From the NCBI GenBank assembly GCA_963662175.1, contig OY759223.1, positions 9,092,249 to 9,156,248 on the forward strand: a stretch of DNA of 64,000 nucleotides, given 5' to 3'. Positions 22,301-27,989 of this stretch are shown here, piece by piece. Numbering within the stretch: position 1 is the stretch's first letter; every line of letters begins with the position of its first letter. The DNA comes from Aradus depressus. Lineage: Eukaryota > Arthropoda > Insecta > Hemiptera > Aradidae. A model generated the notes under the pieces. The model did no database searches, was not told the DNA's origin, and saw only the letters and a list, made by a program, of their open reading frames with translations. The position numbers and the translations under genes are program-made.

Positions 22301-22569
22301 AGGAGGTGTACCAAATCTGGACACCTACAGAGCAACTTTCGGAAAGAGCAGACATATGTCCTGAAGAGCCACAACCTCCGAAAACGGATGAGTTAACAAG
22401 TTCAGAGACATCTCCTGCGGACGTTCTGGACAGGATATCTCACGATTTGGAGTATCTTCTGAGTCGGCCGACCACTCCCAAAGTGTCCACCTATCAAAGA
22501 CACAAAACCAGACCCAGCATCGATCCATCTTCGTCCAATTCTACCTACGTTACTAAAACCACTCTATGA
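5246..22569 (+). CDS. Adhesion G-protein-coupled receptor, 5'-partial, 11 exons
   Basis: Eleven exons join in phase into 771 codons plus a stop: 5246-5494, 6435-6610, 8232-8378, 10367-10679, 11656-11871, 13400-13550, 15558-15783, 17810-17939, 18581-18713, 21358-21507, 22145-22569. All junctions have GT/AG ends. Residues 1-295 are an extracellular GAIN-like region ending in a GPS motif with the expected W, C and CxC spacing. Seven hydrophobic helices follow at about 308-332, 341-361, 372-400, 410-432, 450-475, 500-517 and 523-548, then a polar 220-residue cytoplasmic tail ending KTTL, a class I PDZ ligand. The GPS cleavage triad is absent. Any N-terminal adhesion domains and the signal peptide are upstream of the window. 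A non-cleaving GPS plus a C-terminal PDZ ligand would suit the ADGRA group, but that placement is a weak inference. An AATAAA signal follows the stop. Confidence 0.88.
5893..6230 (+). repeat. Dispersed repeat, family B
   Basis: Starts TTTTAACCCCCGACACAAAA and contains GTCTGTGGCATCGTAGCTCC and CGGCTAAACCGATTT. Very similar phrases occur as dispersed repeats in many insect genomes, notably Lepidoptera (from memory, not checked). It lies in the intron between the first two visible receptor exons and has no coding capacity. Confidence 0.5.
6435..6610 (+). CDS. Receptor exon 2 of those visible (GAIN region)
   Basis: Acceptor TTTGTTGCAG, donor CAG|GTTAGT. 176 nt; it enters in phase 0 and leaves in phase 2 (AG + T = Ser). 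It encodes MVVDHWSLLWSQHQNG and on to STTPR, again within the extracellular GAIN part. Confidence 0.85.
6896..7110 (-). repeat. SINE family S, truncated copy
   Basis: Minus-strand copy running from the conserved tail (ACTCATGCCCGAGCTTTAAC as read on +) to GTCCCATCCGAAGGACGG. The tRNA-like head is missing. A further 75-bp tail fragment occurs at about 7,485-7,560. Confidence 0.7.
7561..8231. other. CT-rich intronic stretch
   Basis: A long pyrimidine-biased segment (about 7,590-7,870) with open frames on both strands but no recognised domain, then AT-rich sequence leading to the acceptor at 8,231. It may be an old LINE fragment; I cannot place it. Confidence 0.35.
8232..8378 (+). CDS. Receptor exon 3 of those visible (GAIN region)
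   Basis: 147 nt between acceptor ACAATTTTCAG and donor CAG|GTAATA, phase 2 in and phase 2 out. It encodes YPSWYTAKIAVQVAAQRE through SSQIL, with an N-glycosylation sequon at NIS. It joins in frame to the neighbours on both sides. Confidence 0.85.
8470..8977. mobile_element. Pogo/Tigger-like MITE, 508 bp
   Basis: Perfect terminal inverted repeats CAGTAGACTCTCCCTTATCC / GGATAAGGGAGAGTCTACTG flanked by TA on both sides (8,468-8,469 and 8,978-8,979). TA target duplication and CAGT... ends with the word CTTATCCGGC are typical of pogo/Tigger-derived non-autonomous elements. The interior is AT-rich with no transposase. Confidence 0.85.
8985..9185 (-). repeat. SINE family S, truncated copy
   Basis: Minus-strand copy without the tRNA-like head, abutting the MITE at 8,470-8,977. 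It is recognised by GACTCATGCCCAGTCTTTAAC and ACAGGCTCGGGACCATCACT. Confidence 0.7.
9355..9470 (+). repeat. Dispersed repeat family A, 5' fragment
   Basis: Carries only the first part of family A (AAATATACGAGGTATTAGGG, then GTTTCAACGGAATTTTATG), followed by poly-A-rich sequence. Confidence 0.6.
9471..10039. other. Intronic stretch, nothing recognised
   Basis: Short open frames occur on the minus strand, but none has a recognisable domain or a splice context. No repeat end is recognised. Confidence 0.4.
10040..10320 (+). repeat. Dispersed repeat family A
   Basis: Contains the ATGTATCAACACGAAATTTT word, the G-rich block GCGGAGGGGGGC, and CGATGTAATGAATGTATCGA, ending near TGGAGGAGAGCATAACGTAA. 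It lies about 50 bp upstream of the GPS exon. Confidence 0.7.
10367..10679 (+). CDS. Receptor exon 4 of those visible (GPS motif)
   Basis: 313 nt, acceptor poly-T + GCAG, donor GCT|GTAGGT; phase 2 in, phase 0 out. It encodes the beta-rich end of the GAIN domain and the GPS: a first Cys in LTCGFAP, then WSFGDC, then RCLCHSPGVITVLI. The Trp and four Cys sit as in known GPS motifs. In the aligned CxCxHLT position the protein reads C-L-C-H-S-P-G, so all three cleavage residues are replaced. Confidence 0.88.
10840..11075 (+). repeat. Dispersed repeat family A, rearranged copy
   Basis: The AAATCGGCCAAAGGGAAGGG block and the TAATGAATGTATCAACATG word are present, but the order is shuffled and both ends are missing. 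Confidence 0.55.
11076..11655. other. Intronic stretch with one short duplicated segment
   Basis: No gene is seen. The segment 11,542-11,605 (AAGAAGCATTTGCAGACCAA to CCTCTGGTTT) occurs again at about 20,102-20,165 with a few changes, so it is a piece of a dispersed repeat whose ends I cannot define. Confidence 0.45.
11656..11871 (+). CDS. Receptor exon 5 of those visible (TM1-TM2)
   Basis: 216 nt, phase 0 both ends, acceptor GCCTCCAG, donor AAG|GTAAGA. It encodes a short linker, then TM1 (LALGCGCCLIELALSAVLLI) and TM2 (LLKIQSCLSASALMAIFIYL) joined by a short basic loop (RWWSHRTS), as in family B/adhesion GPCRs. Confidence 0.9.
11990..12577 (-). pseudogene. Jockey-type reverse transcriptase fragment
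   Basis: The minus-strand translation matches the 3' half of the element at 1,305-2,876, from just around the YADD box (here YAGD-like) through DWANKWRIKIN and CPPVYINNQPIPASDTVRYL, but with stops and frameshifts. It is an old, 5'-truncated copy of the same family. The 16-bp word TGAATTTATATGAAAA occurs twice just beside its 3' end (11,955-11,985). Confidence 0.8.
12640..13127. other. GC-rich island of unknown nature
   Basis: Between about 12,700 and 13,120 the base composition rises well above the surrounding intron (runs such as CCGGACCGCACCCGCGCTCG). There is no convincing exon. It looks like the 5' part of a LINE or another transposon insertion, but no domain is recognised. Confidence 0.3.
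13128..13174. repeat. Short hairpin
   Basis: GTGATGGTAGTTCCACC and GGTGAACTACCATCAC pair with one unpaired base around a 12-nt loop. The stem follows the GC-rich island at 12,700-13,120. Confidence 0.6.
13259..13329. repeat. (TA)n microsatellite
   Basis: About 35 uninterrupted TA units just upstream of the receptor exon at 13,400. Similar runs occur at about 30,550-30,591 and 30,965-30,998. Length is likely to vary between individuals or assemblies. Confidence 0.95.
13400..13550 (+). CDS. Receptor exon 6 of those visible (TM3)
   Basis: 151 nt, acceptor TTATTTCAG, donor ACTG|GTAAGT; phase 0 in, phase 1 out. It encodes TM3 (LVIQILFLLAICSHLGKLLVV followed by YTE) and the start of TM4. The SHLGKLLVVYTE segment occupies the place of the usual HYFxLAxFxWMLVE stretch. 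The conserved Cys at the top of TM3 is missing. Confidence 0.88.
14030..14317 (-). repeat. SINE family S, near full length
   Basis: Minus-strand copy with the tRNA-like head at its right end (B-box GGTTCGAAATCC, A-box-like CTCAGTGGTATGC) and the tail at its left (GACTCATGCCTGGGCTTTAA as read on +). A middle segment is deleted relative to the copy at 4,128-4,443. Confidence 0.78.
14492..14650 (-). repeat. SINE family S, tail fragment
   Basis: Carries TGACTCATGCCCGAGCTTTA through GGGTAGGGGTCTTTAACGAG, with no head. It abuts a LINE fragment on its right. Confidence 0.7.
14651..15010 (+). pseudogene. LINE (L2/CR1-like) C-terminal fragment
   Basis: The + strand encodes, with breaks, FKSHIHQKVTRSRPSDLYLP, then HNSFLIQA and NSLPLQIR, and ends in a LLSFKSL-type motif. 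This is the usual C-terminal tail of L2/CR1-type ORF2 proteins (LW(D/N)SLP...APS...FK). A better-preserved copy lies at 34,311-34,622 on the minus strand. The clade is a best guess. Confidence 0.65.
15011..15557. other. Intronic AT-rich stretch
   Basis: Nothing recognised apart from the phrase GGATAGGGCC occurring twice (about 15,144 and 15,181) and the long pyrimidine tract with the acceptor at 15,557. Confidence 0.4.
15558..15783 (+). CDS. Receptor exon 7 of those visible (TM4-TM5)
   Basis: 226 nt; the acceptor is poly-T then ATTTGAG, the donor AAG|GTAAGT. Phase 1 in (G + GA = Gly) and phase 2 out. It completes TM4 (VSVLIWLISLVAQ) and encodes extracellular loop 2 (LPLLSWWAPAPS) and TM5 (FYISVVSGALIVTLFLFLFF), followed by a basic stretch (RRLRYLR). 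The loop has no Cys. Confidence 0.9.
15784..16380. other. Intronic stretch, probably repeat-derived
   Basis: Phrases such as CATTGAAATTTGCCACGATG and ATCCGGGCGAAGCCCTTTTC read like dispersed repeat sequence, but no ends or second copy were found in the window. Confidence 0.35.
16381..17130 (-). pseudogene. I/R1-type LINE: RNase H and zinc-knuckle end
   Basis: Read on the minus strand, first comes an RNase H segment with a VCSESLLALLAM stretch (where the catalytic Asp is usual) and SVTFLWIPGHCGIAGNESAD, then after a break the C-terminal knuckle CQFCGVGLSVRHILSEC (CxxC...H...C). This order is that of LINEs with an RNase H domain (I, R1 or LOA type). Breaks and stops show it is dead. It is inserted opposite to the receptor gene. 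Confidence 0.8.
17131..17809. other. Intronic AT-rich stretch
   Basis: Very AT-rich, with long A runs. Nothing recognised before the acceptor GTGTTCCAG. Confidence 0.5.
17810..17939 (+). CDS. Receptor exon 8 of those visible (TM6)
   Basis: 130 nt between GTGTTCCAG and TTT|GTAAGT; phase 2 in (AG + G = Arg), phase 0 out. It encodes intracellular loop 3 (IGLLKR), TM6 (TIVLFTSIISVAVSSILYV) and the start of TM7. Confidence 0.88.
17985..18500 (+). repeat. Dispersed repeat family A, long copy
   Basis: Contains CTGTGTGTGTGTCTGTGAAC, two versions of the TAATGAATGTAT word, the AAATCGACC and G-rich blocks, CAGAAGCCACTATATAAGTC, and the end GGGGAAGTACATAGCCGGTG. It is the best reference copy for the 3' half of the family. 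Confidence 0.75.
18581..18713 (+). CDS. Receptor exon 9 of those visible (TM7)
   Basis: 133 nt, acceptor TTAATTTTCAG, donor AATT|GTAAGT; phase 0 in, phase 1 out. It encodes the rest of TM7 (GFFTFLCYIVHC, in place of the usual QGFFVFLFHC) and the first part of the cytoplasmic tail. Confidence 0.88.
18747..19077 (+). repeat. SINE family S, plus-strand copy
   Basis: Runs from a degraded head (GGGGCGCTCAGAAGTAGCGT) through GCACGCCGTCCTTCGGTTGG to AAGCCCGGGCATGAGTCACA. The B-box is damaged, so transcription is unlikely. Confidence 0.75.
19078..19714. other. Intronic AT-rich stretch
   Basis: No gene seen; it contains a poly-T run of about 24 at 19,409-19,433. Confidence 0.5.
19715..20105 (+). repeat. 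Dispersed repeat family A
   Basis: Carries GATGTAATGAATGTGTCAAC, the AAATCAACCGAAGG block, a second TAATGAATGTATCGATAC word, and the end GGGGAAGTACAACCCCGGCG. Confidence 0.7.
20250..20523 (+). repeat. SINE family S, body and tail
   Basis: Plus-strand copy lacking most of the tRNA-like head; it starts near AACCCGACCGAAGCCCTTAG and ends with GGGCATGAGTCATAAAACCT. It is the cleanest sequence for the body of the family. Confidence 0.78.
20524..21119. other. Intronic stretch, nothing recognised
   Basis: No exon, repeat end or RNA gene recognised. Confidence 0.4.
21120..21283 (+). repeat. SINE family S, internal fragment
   Basis: Covers AGGCCCTTAGG through CCTTCGGATGGGACGTTATG to AAAATTTCGGACTCCCC; both the head and the tail are absent. 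Confidence 0.65.
21358..21507 (+). CDS. Receptor exon 10 of those visible (cytoplasmic tail)
   Basis: 150 nt after acceptor GTGTTGCAG. The donor is taken as T|GTCAGT at 21,508 because it restores phase 1 into the next exon; reading through instead would hit a stop at 21,573. It encodes a polar tail segment (TKQEGEVESESGPPCLKGVP). The read-through form is a possible alternative C-terminus. Confidence 0.75.
21660..21920 (+). repeat. Dispersed repeat family A, 5' part
   Basis: Contains AGCTATAAGAAGTACAGGGA, GATGTCGAGTTTTCAACAAA, GTCTATGAACACGATAATTC and ATGTATCACGAAATTTTATA. The 3' half is missing. Confidence 0.55.
22145..22569 (+). CDS. Receptor last exon (cytoplasmic tail, stop)
   Basis: Acceptor CTTTTTCAG; phase 1 in (T + AT = Tyr). 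425 nt to the TGA stop. It encodes a Pro/Ser/Thr/Glu-rich cytoplasmic tail with several TP and SP dipeptides, a possible helix (ADVLDRISHDLEYLLSR), and the terminal residues VTKTTL. S/T-X-hydrophobic at the C-terminus is a class I PDZ ligand. Confidence 0.88.
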
Positions 22570-22663
22570 ATTTTATGAATGTGAATATGTATATAGTTAT
22601 TTATTTATTATATATTTAATAAGTTATTTGAAGTATTGAGTAAAATATTTAATGTTCCCTGTC

Positions 22664-22669
22664 AATAAA
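22664..22669 (+). terminator. Polyadenylation signal AATAAA
   Basis: AATAAA lies about 95 nt downstream of the receptor stop codon, a normal distance for a short 3' UTR. Confidence 0.6.
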
Positions 22670-24296
22670 CTTCCGTTTTATTTAATTGTGAGGCGTCATA
22701 TGGAAAGGAACTTAATTTACAGAACAGCCGAGAAACAAGAAAAATATCACAATTCTAGATTTTTAGAGTTTCCTTGGAAAATATTCTTATGTGTTCAAGT
22801 TACATTTTACGTTGTTGTTATAGTACATAGTTGTTATGGTATGTCAGTTGTTGTCACTCAAGAGATATACGATGGACGCCTGTTCTTTCATAGTGTGATT
22901 GAGAAAAATATTATTTTTATATATAATTGTATACAACATATTATATATACTAGTATCAAATCAAGTATATCCTTCCTCTAACATATAATATTCCTTATAT
23001 CACACATGTTACCTCCAAACACTTCAAAGAGACACATATTGCACTTGTCCGCTACAAATCTCACTTTCAAGAAATTACTGACTTGCCTAACAGAAATAGA
23101 ATTTTCATGTTTAGATTCACTCTCCCTCCAGACCATTTGGGCTAAATTTCAATATTTTACTGACATAGTGGCATCTGAATTTTGTATCGATACATTCATT
23201 TATATCGGGATAAATTTTTCCATTTATTTTTTGGCTTCTCAGAAAGTAGCAATTAAAACGTTTTGGGAAGCACTCCCATCATCAGTGTCTATAATACTTG
23301 TGTTCTTTATGTTGACTATTCCTTCTGTCAATCAGAATCTTTATTTTATAGAACATATTTATTGAGTCAACCTTCTATATTTAAATATCTAGTCAAAATT
23401 GATTATTTGTTATAGTGGAATTGTTATATAATCAATTCGGTGTTTAAATATAGAATTCGACTCAATAAATATGTTCCATAGAAGGAAGATTCTGATTGAC
23501 AGAAAGAATAGTTAACCTAAAGAACACTATTATAGACACTGATGATGAGAATGGTTCCCAAAACGTTTGTATTTTTTTTTTTTTTTTTTGTTTTTGTTTT
23601 TTTAAATCAAAACAAAATGGGAGAAGTATTGCTGTAATAATATATTTTTCACAGCTATATTATTCTCCCATTTATATTTTCATTTTTACAATTTATCAAA
23701 TATAGTCGTCGATGAGTGCCCATCATCAGTATTTACAATTTATTTGCTAATCTTTGGTTTTAGTATGGTGTTATATATGTGAAGTTTGTTCTCTAGTGAT
23801 AATGTGGATCGTCATCCGGTCATTGATTTCAGTCGTCTAAATTGTCTGTTGAAGTGCTTGAGTACTTCAATTCTAATATCAATGAATTTTATAGTTGGAG
23901 ATCTATTTTATTTTTTTTTTTTTTTCTTCTTTCAATCAGCTATAATTCCTCTATTTGAAAATAGTAAAAAGTCTCAAAAACTTATATATGGTAACCTACC
24001 CTTTCCTATGACGCCTCTCATTTATTTCATTTAAAAAAAATCATTTAAAACTTGAGGTAGCAAAAAACGAAACAAAAAATATATTATACAGTTGCCGAAA
24101 TCTCTGATAAAATTGTTGATTTCTCAATGACTAATTGGATAACTTTTGATTACCTCAAACTTAATTGTTGATGACTATTGAAGTATTTTTGATGATTTAG
24201 TGTATTATTTTTGAGTTGAAACATCAACTTTGAATTTTCTTGTAAATGTTATAGATAATTTTGTTTTCTTGTCAATTCTAATTATATTAATTATTG

Positions 24297-24470
24297 TGAA
24301 TCATGCCCGGGTCTTAACTACAAGATCCTACCGGAGCGCTCTCTAGTCGCTCTGATGTACATGAGCTCGACTCTACTCTGGAGAGTTCTAAATCCTTCTG
24401 CCTACTCAGGTTTTATTATCTAGGATAAGAGTTTTTAACGTGTACCTGACACCACACAGGCTCGAAATCG
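24297..24470 (-). repeat. SINE family S fragment, left member of a head-to-head pair
   Basis: Minus-strand tail and body (TCATGCCCGGGTCTTAACTA to ACACAGGCTCGAAATCG). It faces the plus-strand fragment that begins at 24,485. Confidence 0.7.
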
Positions 24471-24484
24471 TCTCAAAGAATGGT

Positions 24485-24668
24485 GTCAAACCATGAGCAC
24501 GCCGTCCTTTGGATGGGAATAGGAGCCTGTACAATGTCAGATACTCGTTAAACAAGGAATTATCCTGGATTGGCAATATTTAGGACTCTCACCGTAGAAT
24601 CGGACTCATATCCATCAGAGCGACGAAAAAGCACTCTAGTTAAAGCCCGGGCATGAGTCACAATAACA
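24485..24668 (+). repeat. SINE family S fragment, right member of a head-to-head pair
   Basis: Plus-strand body and tail (GAGCACGCCGTCCTTTGGAT to GCCCGGGCATGAGTCACAAT). Together with 24,297-24,470 it forms an inverted pair with a short spacer. Confidence 0.7.
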
Positions 24669-25237
24669 AACTGTACTAATTAAAAAATAAAATGGTTCTT
24701 GTATTATTCGTTAATGTATTTTCAAAAAGAGTGAGTTATTGGTGATATGAAAACAGTATTATTATGATTAATCGTATACTTCTTGTGTTGAGTATATTTC
24801 AACGTTTACTTCAACTTTGTAAATATTAAATAGATATTTTTTTTCTAGTAACTTTTCTATTTATTAATGTTCTATTAGCCATTATTAATGGAAGTTTATT
24901 GACAATTGTTTAAAAAAATTAAACTTAATTTATTGTTAAATGTTTCTCGCTCAAAATATTCCCAGGGTATTGTTATATCTATATTAACGGTTTTTTTTGT
25001 GTTTTTTTAACGAAATTTCTTATAAGTAGAAGAGATTGTGTATTTGTGTTATATGTATTATTGTGAACAATGTGTTAATTTATTTACAAAGAGTATATTG
25101 AGTTTGATGCTGTACCATGCATGTATAAAGCTGTACATAGCATTTTTCAGGAAGAACATGTATAATTTTCGGAAAGGTGTACATACATATTTTAATGGTA
25201 CATTGTATAACTTAATTTTTCTCACAAATTTGTTTTC

Positions 25238-26406
25238 TAAGAAAAGGACCCCGCACATTTCTTATGTAAATTGGCCCCCGGTTAAATTGGTTGGAAGTGT
25301 TACCTATGATAGATATTGAGCTCCTGAACAAATGTCTCCATAGACTCGAAGCTTGAAGAATCGAATATTTTGGAAAAAACGCATCTCAAAGTCAATCGTT
25401 TTCCCAACTGTCTCAAACCTGTGAAGTACTATGTTTTCAAAGGAATTTCATTTTTCTGCAAATGGTTTTTTTTTTGTTTTTTTAATCTACTGCTCACATA
25501 CTTCCTATATGATATTTTACGAAAAAAAGGGATTTGTGAACAAAAAATATTGGAATAACAATTGAAAATGAATATTTTATTTAGACTGATATTAGTGATT
25601 TTTTTATATATAAACAATAATGCTTCTGCTTGCTTTATGTGGATTTTTGGTTCTCCTATATTCACAACTTCTAAGTTGAGGAACGCGAACATATTGTGGA
25701 AACTTGTAATAAATGAATAAAACAAACTTATTTTTGAAATATTGTCTATTCCACTAAAGATATATATATATATACAACTACCAATTAAAAATATATACAA
25801 CTTTCGGCTTTATACCATCGTCAGGTCTAGTTATGAACATCATAACTAGACCTGACGATGGTATAAAGCCGAAAGTTGTATATATTTTTAATTGGTAGTT
25901 GTATATATATATAGACAATATTTCAAAAATAAGTTTGTTTTATTCATTTATTACAAGTTTCCACAATATGTTCGCGTTCCTCAACCCTAGAAGTTGTGAA
26001 TATAGGAGAACCAAAAATCCACATAAAGCAAGCAGAAGCATTATTGTTTATATATAAAAAAATCACTAATATCAGTCTAAATAAAATATTCATTTTCAAT
26101 TGTTATTCCAATATTTTTTGTTCACAAATCCCTTTTTTTCGTAAAATATCATATAGGAAGTATGTGAGCAGTAGATTAAAAAAACAAAAAAAAAACCATT
26201 TGAAAACATAGTACTTCACAGGTTTGAGACAGTTGGGAAAACGATTGACTTTGAGATGCGTTTTTTCCAAAATATTCGATTCTTCAAGCTTAGCTTCGAG
26301 TCTATGGAGACATTTGTTCAGGAGCTCAGTATCTATCACAGGTAACACTTTCAACCAATTTAACCGGGGGCCAATTTACATAAGAAATGTGCGGGGTCCT
26401 TTCTCT
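25238..26406. repeat. Large near-perfect palindrome, about 1.17 kb
   Basis: The left arm (25,238-25,835) and right arm (25,841-26,406) are reverse complements with a 5-bp spacer (AACAT). The outer ends pair as GGACCCCGCACATTT and AAATGTGCGGGGTCC. The main difference is about 21 bp (GGAATTTCATTTTTCTG and flanks) present only on the left and bounded by CAAA on both sides, as expected of a small deletion by microhomology. There are a few other small differences. A transcript would fold into a long hairpin. Part of the arm sequence (ACCTGACGATGGT...) occurs again at about 30,505-30,640. Confidence 0.9.
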
Positions 26407-26671
26407 TAAATGTTAATCTATAGTTCGTTATATACCTATTTAATACATTTTTTTTTTTTTAAATATGTCAAAAGTTCACATATATTCCACATTTCAAATC
26501 GACATTGCCCCGATTTTAACTGCGGTACACTCTTTGAAAAAGCATTAAATTTTTCAAACAAGGAAAATAAATAAAAACAGAACACATGTTTAACTTTTAT
26601 ATTCCACAAAAATGTATATTACATAAAGTGTAGGAAAATCAAATATGACTTCTAAACTATGTGCTGACGAC

Positions 26672-27440
26672 TAGGGTGGCCCTTATTTTGAAAAAGTTTA
26701 AATTTCTCACACCTCCACCCGGAATTTTGTTGAAAATGATGAAAAAATGACCCCTGAATTTTTTCACATTTTTTTGACCATATTAACCCATGCCTGTAAG
26801 ATGTTAAAGTTTAACATTGAGTTTAAATGGGGATTTTACGATTCGAGAGAATTTAGAGCGTAACTTTTGATGCCTCGAATGGATTGTTCTGAAATTTCGT
26901 ATTCTTACGTTTTGGGGGTCGCTGAATTCAAATTAAATGTCAAAAATCAAGTTTTGACAGTTACACTTGTCAAAAAACTGTTATTAATTTTAACTAATAA
27001 ACAATTTTCTCAAAAAATCCATCCGTGATGTGATTTTATAGGTCACTGATTTCAAATTTGATGTCAAAAAACTGTCAATAATTCAAAATTAAAAGCATTA
27101 TTCTGAATCTATTAATTAGTATTCCAATGGTATAATTTGATGTTTAATTCAGCGACCCCTAAGACATATATAATCATATAATTGAAAAATGTATTCATGA
27201 AATTGTATATAAATTTGAATTATTGACATTTCAGGCATCACAAGTTACGCTCTAAAGTCTCTCGAATCGCAAAATCCCCATTTAAACTCAATGTAAAACT
27301 TTAACACCTTACAGGCACTGGTTAATATGGTCAAAAAAATCTGAAAAAATTCGGGGGTCATTTTTTTAACATTCTAAACAAAATTCCTGGTGGAGGTCTG
27401 AGAAAAAGAACTAAACTTTTTCAAAATAAGGGCCACCCTA
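26672..27440. mobile_element. 769-bp MITE with long terminal inverted repeats
   Basis: Ends TAGGGTGGCCCTTATTTTGA and TCAAAATAAGGGCCACCCTA are exact inverted repeats; similarity extends about 210 bp inward on each side (for example ACTCAATGT / ACATTGAGT and CCCCATTTAAA / TTTAAATGGGG). The 8-bp direct repeat CTGACGAC flanks both ends (26,664-26,671 and 27,441-27,448), pointing to a hAT-type transposase. No coding capacity. Confidence 0.88.
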
Positions 27441-27891
27441 CTGACGACGGCTTAAACCAAAACAGGTACACTTTATGTATATATTGTTGTGGAATTGGAC
27501 AATATAAAAGTTAATATACAATAAATAATGTTTTTATTTATTTTAAGTTGGATTTTTTTTTTGGCGATAAATACACGTTTTTAGTATGTTATTAACTTAA
27601 TTTCTCATAAAACGCATCAAATTGAGTGCTGAAATTTTGCACGATTCTATCCAAAACGTCCCTTATCTACCAAATTTTATTATAATCGGACATATTCCGA
27701 GTTCAAAATTGTACTTTTCTGCGTCGACTTGTTCTGAAACGGTTTCAATATGCAATAAAAGACGTGAATTGTTCTAAAGCTACATTTTTTACCAGCTTCT
27801 CCTCTTAAAAAAATCTCATTATTATTGTTATATTTGTTCGCATTATGTTTAATAATTAGCAGAAATTGTTTGTTGGTTTCTTTTCTCACTA

Positions 27892-27986
27892 TCAAAATTT
27901 GTAAGTCAGGTGTACAAAATTTGTAAGTCAGGTGTACAAAATTTGTAAGTCAGGTGTACAAAATTTGTAAGTCAGGTGTACAAAAT
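27892..27986. repeat. Tandem repeat, 22-bp unit, about 4 copies
   Basis: The unit AAATTTGTAAGTCAGGTGTAC plus an extra A is repeated with almost no change, which suggests recent expansion. Confidence 0.92.
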
Positions 27987-27989
27987 ATT

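Larger units (their letters stand above)
22670..25237. other. Gene-poor AT-rich region with repeat fragments
   Basis: No gene is seen in 2.5 kb. Recognisable pieces: a family A fragment on the minus strand at about 23,120-23,210; an inverted pair (about 23,252-23,375 against 23,444-23,570, sharing CTGTCAATCAGAATCTT and CATATTTATTGAGTC); a small Jockey-like scrap at about 23,759-23,900; and two SINE pieces, listed separately. Short open frames here are AT-rich and have no recognised domains. Confidence 0.5.

Noticed and set aside
23006..23365. 119-codon plus-strand frame as a host gene
   Set aside because: It includes an inverted family A repeat fragment and one arm of an inverted repeat; no domain.
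25058..26409. Several open frames of 60-123 codons around 25-26.4 kb
   Set aside because: They mirror each other because of the palindrome, are AT-rich and have no recognisable domain.
27892..27986. CRISPR-like array of regularly spaced repeats
   Set aside because: Units are directly adjacent with no spacers, and the genome is eukaryotic.
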